DNA of 9,906 nt from JACCVL01 sp038233135 (GTDB taxonomy: Bacteria > Actinomycetota > Actinomycetes > Propionibacteriales > Nocardioidaceae), in NCBI GenBank assembly GCA_038233135.1, contig JBBSMN010000109.1, forward strand, positions 1 through 9,906, given 5' to 3'. The notes beneath the pieces were generated by a model, which searched no databases, was not told where the DNA came from, and was given only the letters and a program-made list of their open reading frames with translations. Of the stretch, positions 5,269 to 9,906 are shown in pieces. Every line of letters begins with the position of its first letter. Positions within the stretch are counted from its first letter, which is position 1. Both the position numbers and the translations under genes were made by a program.

Positions 5269-6036
5269 TCAGCCTGTACCGAGGGCGGCGCCGACGAGCG
5301 GGATCGCCCGTTCGGGTGGGCTCTGTCCAGGCTGATAGTTGTAGTCCTGGCCGATGCTGCTCATCGGCAGCACCGACACCTTGTCCTGGACCTGGACGAC
5401 GGCGACCGCATCCACGGTGGCGGCGCCGCGGTCCGCCGGCACCGGCCCCGAGAACACCACGCCCCAGGCGGCCTGCCCGCCGGTGACCGACACCGCGCTG
5501 AGTGGCTGCACCGCGCCGAGCGGGACACGGTCAACGGCCGCCAGCTGGTCGGCGCAGTCCCGCGCGTTGGCGACCAGTACGGCGAACAGGCGCTGGGCGC
5601 TGCGCCGGTCGACGGTGCGGGCGACGGCATGGGCGGCGCTGGCCTTGCCCGCGGTCGCCTCGTACGTGCGCTCGACAGTGCTGAGCGCGCCGTTCGAGAC
5701 CAGCGAGAACCGCTGGATCCAGTGCGGCGGTTCGGACTCCCGCTTGGACTCGGTGACCTCACGCCACTGCGTCCGGTCGTCGAGACCCGGCAGCTCGGGC
5801 GCTGCCAGCAGGACGGACATCGGTCCCGTGGCGGTGGGAGTCGGCGTGTGAGTGGTGCTGTCGTCGGTGGGTCCGGTGGTCGGCGTGGGACTCGGCTCAC
5901 TCGTTGGCGCGCGGGGAGCGTCCGATGTCGCGGTGTTGCCACCTCCGCAGGCTGACACCAGTGCGAGCACCGTCAGGCAGCCCGCCAGCGTGCACGCGCG
6001 CTGAGATCTGCTGAGTCGACGCACGGCACCTCGCAC
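5269..6036 (-). CDS. Secreted lipoprotein with PknH-like/sensor-type extracytoplasmic domain (tentative)
   Basis: 255-aa protein with a classical lipoprotein signal: basic n-region (MRGAVRRLSRSQR), hydrophobic core (LAGCLTVLALVSAC) and lipobox LVSAC with lipidated Cys30. A Ser/Thr/Pro-rich tether follows (residues ~35-72), then a globular domain of ~180 residues. Segments such as RRSAQRLFAVLVANARDCADQL and GVVFSGPVPADRGAATVDAVAVVQVQDKVSVL recall the extracellular sensor-like domains of actinobacterial lipoproteins and PknH-type kinases, which I offer only as a resemblance. Predicted to be anchored to the outer face of the membrane. Start: GTG 6036; GTG 6024, four codons in, has GAGGT close before it and is an alternative. 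It lies 52 bp after the rnd stop; a TACGGT hexamer in that gap (plus 6060-6065) could be its own -10. No partner gene suggests its ligand. Confidence 0.85.
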   Translation of the reverse strand: MRGAVRRLSRSQRACTLAGCLTVLALVSACGGGNTATSDAPRAPTSEPSPTPTTGPTDDSTTHTPTPTATGPMSVLLAAPELPGLDDRTQWREVTESKRESEPPHWIQRFSLVSNGALSTVERTYEATAGKASAAHAVARTVDRRSAQRLFAVLVANARDCADQLAAVDRVPLGAVQPLSAVSVTGGQAAWGVVFSGPVPADRGAATVDAVAVVQVQDKVSVLPMSSIGQDYNYQPGQSPPERAIPLVGAALGTG

Positions 6037-6088
6037 GGCACTTTCTCGGCTGACACTCCACCGTAGTGAACAGAAAGTGATGGCATCG

Positions 6089-7360
6089 TCACGACGCGCG
6101 GTCGGCGTCGGACATGACGCTTGCGAAGCGGTCGGCGGTCAGGCCGACCTGCCACTGACGCGCTCCTCCCCGGCGCAGGAACTCCGCCACGGTGTCGACG
6201 TGCACGGGTTCCGGGGGGGACCAGGCCAGCCGCCGAATCAGGGACGGGGTGAGCAGATTCTCCGCCGGCAGGTCGTGCGTGGCGCAGAGCTCGGTCACAA
6301 CTGCGCGACAGGCTGCCAGCCGGGCTGCCGCCGGTGGGTTGCGCTCGGGCCATGAGCGCGGGGGTGGCAGCCCGTCACTGGGCCCGGTGACGGCCGGCAA
6401 CTGTGTCTCCGGAGCCGCCAGCGCCTGCTCGATGGCACGCACCCAGTCGTCGAGATGGCCACGAGCGCGACGGTGTCGCATCCCCGGCAGGGCGCGCACC
6501 GCCTGACGCTCTCGCGGCAGCGCGGTCGCCGCCTCCACGATCGCGGCGTCAGCGAGCAGCAGACCCGGTGCCCTGTCGAGGTCGGCGGCCAGTGCGTCGC
6601 GCGCCTCCCACAGCGCCTTGACCACGCCCAGCGCGCGCCGCCCGCGTACGCGGTGCAGTCCGGACGTCCGCCGCCACGGCTCAGCTCGCGGCTCCGGGCC
6701 GGTGAAGCCCGTGAGCGCGTCGAACTCCTCGGCAGCCCAGTCCGCCTTGTCGGCGTCGGTCAGCCGGTCGGCCAGCTGGCGGCGAAGCTCGACGAGCACC
6801 TCGACGTCGAGTGCGGCGTACTCGAGCCACGACTCGGGCAACGGCCGCGTCGACCAGTCGACCGCGGAGTGCTCCTTGGCCAGCCGCTGGCCACAGAGCT
6901 CGGCCACCAGCGTGGCCAGACCCACCCGCGGCATGTTCAGCAACCGGCCGGCGAGCTCGGTGTCGAACAGCCGGTCCGGGTGGAGACCGATCTCACCCAG
7001 GCACGGCAGGTCCTGGGAGGCGGCGTGCAGCACCCACTCGGTGCCGCGCAGTGCATCGACGAGCGGTGTCAGGTCATCGATGGCGACCGGGTCGACCAGT
7101 GCGGTGCCGGACCCGGCACGGCGCAGCTGGACGAGGTAGGCCCGCTGGGAGTAGCGGTAGCCCGATGCTCGCTCTGCGTCGATGCCCACCGGACCGCTCC
7201 CTGCGGCGAGCCGCGCGGCGACCCGTTCGAGCATGGCCGGCGTGTCGGTGAGCGGCCGCAACCCCTCCGCCAACCGCAGCAGCGGCTTCGGGGGCTCGAC
7301 GGGGGGCTCGGCGCTCTGGCCAGGGTCCGTCGGTGCGTCGTCGGCGTCAGCCACGCGCAC
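6089..7360 (-). CDS. rnd: RNase D-like 3'-5' exoribonuclease with HRDC domain
   Basis: 423-aa cytosolic DEDDy exonuclease of the RNase D type, expected to trim 3' ends of structured RNAs such as tRNA precursors. The acidic metal-binding residues are all present: D61 and E63 in VGIDAERASGYRYS (exo I), D117 in LHAASQDLPCLG (exo II), and Y181 with D185 in LEYAALDVEVLVEL (exo III, DEDDy type). An HRDC nucleic-acid-binding domain follows at ~236-300 (LHRVRGRRALGVVKALWEAR), and a C-terminal ~120-residue extension contains LPAENLLTPSLIRRLAW, the second-HRDC-like region typical of actinobacterial members (Rv2681-like). The start is GTG 7360, or GTG 7354; either overlaps the end of the DUF3000 gene (14 or 8 nt) and no separate ribosome binding site is seen, indicating translational coupling. 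Full length and intact. Confidence 0.93.
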   Translation of the reverse strand: MRVADADDAPTDPGQSAEPPVEPPKPLLRLAEGLRPLTDTPAMLERVAARLAAGSGPVGIDAERASGYRYSQRAYLVQLRRAGSGTALVDPVAIDDLTPLVDALRGTEWVLHAASQDLPCLGEIGLHPDRLFDTELAGRLLNMPRVGLATLVAELCGQRLAKEHSAVDWSTRPLPESWLEYAALDVEVLVELRRQLADRLTDADKADWAAEEFDALTGFTGPEPRAEPWRRTSGLHRVRGRRALGVVKALWEARDALAADLDRAPGLLLADAAIVEAATALPRERQAVRALPGMRHRRARGHLDDWVRAIEQALAAPETQLPAVTGPSDGLPPPRSWPERNPPAAARLAACRAVVTELCATHDLPAENLLTPSLIRRLAWSPPEPVHVDTVAEFLRRGGARQWQVGLTADRFASVMSDADRAS

Positions 7361-7952
7361 CGTGCCGACGGGGCAGCGCGACGACCCCGCTGGGCACGGG
7401 TGCTAGCCCCGAGGCGGTCGTCAACAGCTCACCCCACGCCGCCACGTGGGTGGCGATGTCGAGGTCCGGCACAGCTCCCGTGCCGGCGGCGACCGGTGAC
7501 CAGGAGGCGCGCACCTCCACCTGGGCACTGAGGCTGTCATCGGCGATGCTGCCGAAGCCCTCCGACAGCACGACCGTCACCGTGCCGCTGGGTGCCGCGA
7601 CGTCGAGCCCGTGTGCCTGCCAGGCGTCGGTGAGCCAGCTCCACGCCACCGATGAGAGCACCGGGTCGCGCACCATCTCTGGGTCCACCTCGGCGCGGAC
7701 GAAGGTCACGCACCGGAAGCTGCTCTCCCAGCTGTCGTTGCCCGCCGGGTCGTGCAGCAGCACCAGCCGGCCGGTGCCGACATCGGCGCCGGCGACCACC
7801 ACGTCGGCACCCAGCGCAGCGGCGAAGGGCGCGATGCGTTGCGGCGCGGGCACCTCCACCAGATCGACCTCGGGACGCAGGCGCACGGCGCGCAGCTGGT
7901 CGACCGCAGCACGAAACTGCGGCGGCGGTTGGTCGAGCTGGTCCGCTCCCAC
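7347..7952 (-). CDS. DUF3000 family protein (Rv2680-like)
   Basis: 201-aa soluble protein of the actinobacterial DUF3000 family, with no known biochemical role. The family core is visible: VPAPQRIAPFAAALGADV (~residues 34-51), GTGRLVLLHDPAGNDSWESSFRCVTFVRAEVD (~60-91), DPVLSSVAWSWLTDAW (~97-112), and the ending with LDIATHVAAWGELL (~164-177), all continuous and intact. There are no signal, membrane or catalytic motifs. It is first in the minus-strand cluster, its 3' end overlaps the rnd start, and it is divergent from hemE. The same trio (hemE, DUF3000, RNase D) is adjacent in mycobacteria as I recall it, which supports a functional tie to RNase D by conserved neighbourhood only. Start: GTG 7952; no ribosome binding site precedes it, but a -10-like hexamer sits at leaderless spacing. 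Confidence 0.92.
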   Translation of the reverse strand: MGADQLDQPPPQFRAAVDQLRAVRLRPEVDLVEVPAPQRIAPFAAALGADVVVAGADVGTGRLVLLHDPAGNDSWESSFRCVTFVRAEVDPEMVRDPVLSSVAWSWLTDAWQAHGLDVAAPSGTVTVVLSEGFGSIADDSLSAQVEVRASWSPVAAGTGAVPDLDIATHVAAWGELLTTASGLAPVPSGVVALPRRHGARG

Positions 7953-7958
7953 GCCACG

Positions 7959-7964
7959 AGCCTA
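7959..7964 (-). promoter_or_regulatory. Candidate -10 for leaderless transcription of the DUF3000-rnd operon
   Basis: On the minus strand TAGGCT (TANNNT consensus) ends 6 nt before the GTG at 7952, the spacing typical of leaderless actinobacterial genes, and the gene lacks a Shine-Dalgarno sequence. No good -35 is visible. Inferred from pattern and spacing only. Confidence 0.35.
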
Positions 7965-8023
7965 TGTCGGTCGTTTTGGGGCCGGCTCCGCGACTCGCCG
8001 GTCTGGCCTGGGAAGATCGGTCG

Positions 8024-9058
8024 GTGGCCACCGAATCGCCGTTCCTCGCAGCGTGCGGACGTCGCTCGCCCAGCCGCACACCGGTCTGGTTTATGCGCCA
8101 GGCCGGCCGGTCCCTGCCGGAGTACCGCGCGCTCCGCGAGGGGGTGAGCATGCTCGACTCGTGCTCGCGGCCGGAGATGGTCGTGGAGATCACCATGCAG
8201 CCGGTCCGCCGCCACGGAGTCGACGCCGCGGTGCTGTACTCCGACATCGTGGTGCCGCTCAAGGCCATCGGTGTCGATCTCGACATCGTGCCCGGCACCG
8301 GACCCGTCATCGCCGACCCGGTGCGCTCGGCTCGGGGGGTGGAGCGACTGCGGCCACTCACCGGCGACGACGTGCCGTACGTTGCCGCGGCCTGCCGCGG
8401 CCTGGTGGACACGCTCGGAACCACACCCCTGATCGGCTTCGCCGGTGCCCCGTTCACGCTGGCGTCCTATCTCGTGGAGGGCGGTCCGTCCCGCGACCTC
8501 GCCCGCACCAAGGCGCTGATGCACGACGACCCGGGGCTGTGGCACGACCTGCTCGGCCGGCTGGCCGCCATCACCGGCGCGTTCCTGCGGGTGCAGATTG
8601 AGTCCGGTGCCAGCGCGGTGCAGCTGTTCGACTCGTGGGCGGGAACGCTGTCGGCGGCCGACTACAGCCAGTTCGTGCAACCGCACTCGGCCGCGGTGCT
8701 GGCGGCGGTGGCCGACCTGGACGTGCCGCGCATCCACTTCGGCGTCGGCACCGGCGAGCTGCTGGCGCTGATGGGCGAGGCTGGCGCCGAGGTGGTTGGT
8801 GTCGACTGGCGGCTACCGCTGTCCGAGGCGACCCGGAGGGTCGGACCCCAGCGGGCCGTCCAGGGCAACCTCGACCCGGCACTGCTGCGCGCCCGGTGGC
8901 CGGTGGTCGACGCCGCGGTCCGGCGGGTGCTGCGTGACGGTGCGGCGGCTCCCGGGCACGTGTTCAACCTCGGCCACGGGGTGCCGCCCGACACCGACCC
9001 GGACGTGCTGACCCGTATCGTCGCGCTCGTGCACAGCCTCACGGGCTCGGTGGACTGA
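8024..9058 (+). CDS. hemE: Uroporphyrinogen decarboxylase (HemE)
   Basis: Cytosolic haem-pathway enzyme that removes four acetate carboxyls from uroporphyrinogen III to give coproporphyrinogen III, without a cofactor. The 344-aa protein is full length. It carries signature 1, PVWFMRQAGRSLPEYR (residues 20-35, with substrate-binding R25, Q26 and R29), the catalytic Asp in LYSDIVVPL (D74), signature 2, GFAGAPFTLASYLVEG (138-153, Y149), LFDSWAG (S204), HFGVGTGELL (238-247) and FNLGHGVPPDTDP (H318). Start: GTG 8024, with GGAAG 8 nt upstream; an in-frame ATG at 7964 would add 20 residues. The catalytic core is unaffected. It is divergent from DUF3000 and its 3' end overlaps the convergent DUF4349 gene by 20 bp. 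The next haem genes usual in actinomycetes (hemY/hemQ) are not in this window. Confidence 0.97.
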   Translation: MATESPFLAACGRRSPSRTPVWFMRQAGRSLPEYRALREGVSMLDSCSRPEMVVEITMQPVRRHGVDAAVLYSDIVVPLKAIGVDLDIVPGTGPVIADPVRSARGVERLRPLTGDDVPYVAAACRGLVDTLGTTPLIGFAGAPFTLASYLVEGGPSRDLARTKALMHDDPGLWHDLLGRLAAITGAFLRVQIESGASAVQLFDSWAGTLSAADYSQFVQPHSAAVLAAVADLDVPRIHFGVGTGELLALMGEAGAEVVGVDWRLPLSEATRRVGPQRAVQGNLDPALLRARWPVVDAAVRRVLRDGAAAPGHVFNLGHGVPPDTDPDVLTRIVALVHSLTGSVD

Positions 9059-9526
9059 CAGCGGGGCCGTTCCCGTGGCGGCGTCGCAACAGCGCGACCG
9101 GGATGAGCGCGACGGCAGCGACCGTCGCGAACGGCAGCAGCACGCCTAGCACGGTGCTCGCCCCCATGACCACCTCGCGCAGCGCGTCCCAGCCCTGGGC
9201 GATGCCGGCGGTGAAGCCGCGCAGATCGTCGTCCTTGCCCGGCGGGTCGCTCCGCGTGGTCGGTGCGAGCTCGACGCGCAGCGTGGCCATCGTGGTCTGA
9301 CCGGCCAGCGTCCGCTGCCTGGCCTGCAGCGCCTCGAGGTCTGCCTGCCGGTCGGCCAGCACGCTCTCCAGCCGGATGACGGCGCCGAGCTTGTTGGCCC
9401 GGCTCAGCAGGCTGCGTATGCGTTCCAAGGAGGTCTGGGCGCTGTCCACCCGGCTGTCCACGTCGGCGACCTCGGCGGTGACGTCCTGCAGGTCGATGTG
9501 GCTGTCGCGTACGGTGCCGAGGTCGG

Positions 9527-9534
9527 ACAGACAG
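9527..9534. repeat. 4-bp tandem duplication causing the DUF4349 frameshift
   Basis: ACAGACAG on the plus strand (CTGTCTGT on the coding strand). Frame A is family-like up to this point and frame B directly after it; deletion of one CTGT joins them into a continuous DUF4349 domain. Confidence 0.8.
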
Positions 9535-9816
9535 TGCCTCGTTGGCAGCGTCGAAGCGCTCGGTGGGCACCTGCAGGTCGAGCCGGATGGTCTGGGACCC
9601 GTCCGGCGGATTGCCCCGGCGGCCGCCAAAGGTCGTGGTCTCGCCGGCGACGACACCGCCCATGTCGTCGACGAGGGCGGTCGCCTCATCGCGGGCCGCA
9701 TCGACGTCCTCGGTGACGATCGACAGGTCGGCGGTGCGGATGACGTCCCGCCCGGTGAGCGGGTCCCCGTCCAGACCGACGCCCAGGTCGGTGGGGCTGC
9801 CCTTGGCCGCCTCGCC

Positions 9817-9891
9817 CTTGGGTGCGCTGCCCTTGGGTGCGCTGCCCTTGGGTGCGCTGCCCTTGGGTGCGCTGCCCTTGGGTGCGCTGCC
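9817..9891 (-). repeat. 15-bp coding tandem repeat, five perfect copies (GSAPK)5
   Basis: Five contiguous identical 15-bp units, each GGCAGCGCACCCAAG on the coding strand, encode GSAPK five times, followed by degenerate GEAAK and GS. The array lies N-terminal to the DUF4349 domain, so the peptide is probably a flexible, basic, Pro/Ala/Ser-rich tether outside the membrane. The unit is a multiple of three, so copy-number change would alter tether length without shifting the frame. The nucleotide identity of all copies points to recent expansion. Confidence 0.92.
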
Positions 9892-9906
9892 CTCGGCGCC
9901 GCTGAC

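Larger units (their letters stand above)
9039..9906 (-). pseudogene. DUF4349 membrane protein gene, frameshifted, 5' end beyond the window
   Basis: Two minus-strand frames together encode one DUF4349 protein. Frame A (9906 to ~9535) gives a GSAPK-repeat linker, then GRDVIRTADLSIVTEDVDAA, DDMGGVVAGETTTFGG, and TIRLDLQVPTERFDAANEAL. Frame B (~9526 to the stop at 9039-9041) continues with SDLGTVRDSHIDLQDV, a heptad-like coiled coil (DVDSRVDSAQTSLERIRSLL, then RLESVLADRQADLEALQARQ), TTMATLRVELAP, one transmembrane helix (STVLGVLLPFATVAAVALIP) and a short basic tail, LLRRRHG. The split falls at CTGTCTGT on the minus strand (plus 9527-9534), a duplicated CTGT; removing one copy restores NEALSDLGTV. 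Frame A alone has no early stop and would read on antisense to hemE. Family members are membrane-anchored with the domain outside the cell; function unknown. The signal peptide must lie beyond the window. It could be a true pseudogene, a strain-specific mutation or an assembly error. Confidence 0.85.

Noticed and set aside
6455..7531. 358-codon plus-strand open frame opposite rnd and DUF3000
   Set aside because: It is antisense to two intact conserved genes and shows no domain signature.
7652..8023. Long N-terminal extension of hemE, including an ATG start at 7964
   Set aside because: Sequence before residue V1 at 8024 is unlike known HemE N-termini, runs antisense to DUF3000 before 7953, and the GTG at 8024 has a reasonable ribosome binding site. 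The ATG at 7964 remains a minor alternative.

Overview
The window is high-GC DNA of an actinomycete (Actinomycetota). Base composition, GTG starts and gene content all point there: a DesA-type acyl-ACP desaturase, a DUF3000 protein coupled to an HRDC-domain RNase D next to uroporphyrinogen decarboxylase (hemE), and a DUF4349 protein. The DUF3000/RNase D/hemE neighbourhood matches the mycobacterial Rv2678c-Rv2681 region as I remember it. Genus cannot be fixed from this sequence.

Layout. (1) 1-323: C-terminal end of an acyl-ACP desaturase (+). (2) 347-402: 2.5 tandem copies of a 22-bp repeat. They run into the 3' end of ribD (-, 368-1453, riboflavin biosynthesis) and supply its last codons and its stop. 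(3) 1454-2434: about 1 kb with no convincing gene, containing a possible 34-codon remnant just upstream of ribD. (4) 2435-2614: a 59-aa single-pass membrane protein (+) whose stop codon abuts that of a bleomycin-hydrolase-type aminopeptidase C (-, 2615-3955). (5) 4113-4313: a 66-aa hypothetical protein (+), followed in the same frame by the decayed C-terminus of a GNAT acetyltransferase (to 4433). (6) 4444-4587: a non-coding stretch with a 12-bp inverted repeat and a 16-bp tandem repeat. (7) 4605-7952: a minus-strand cluster in transcription order DUF3000, RNase D, lipoprotein, 201-aa conserved-looking hypothetical. (8) 8024-9058: hemE (+), divergent from DUF3000. (9) 9039-9906: a DUF4349 membrane protein (-) that converges on and overlaps hemE. 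It is split by a 4-bp tandem duplication and carries a perfect 15-bp coding repeat near the window edge.

How the genes fit together. Most are unrelated housekeeping functions: lipid desaturation, flavin synthesis, peptide turnover, RNA processing and haem synthesis. Only DUF3000 and RNase D are clearly coupled, with overlapping reading frames. The lipoprotein and the 201-aa gene follow on the same strand with gaps of 52 and 58 bp and may be co-transcribed. Four junctions are convergent (desaturase/ribD, 59-aa gene/pepC, GNAT remnant/201-aa gene, hemE/DUF4349), and short repeats or gene debris sit at or beside three of them.

I found no CRISPR array, defence system, insertion sequence, tRNA or rRNA, and nothing that amounts to a new multi-gene system. 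The points most worth a second look are the repeat-derived C-terminus of RibD, the duplication-caused frameshift and VNTR-like linker in the DUF4349 gene, the alternating 16-bp repeat with its inverted copy, and the GNAT remnant.
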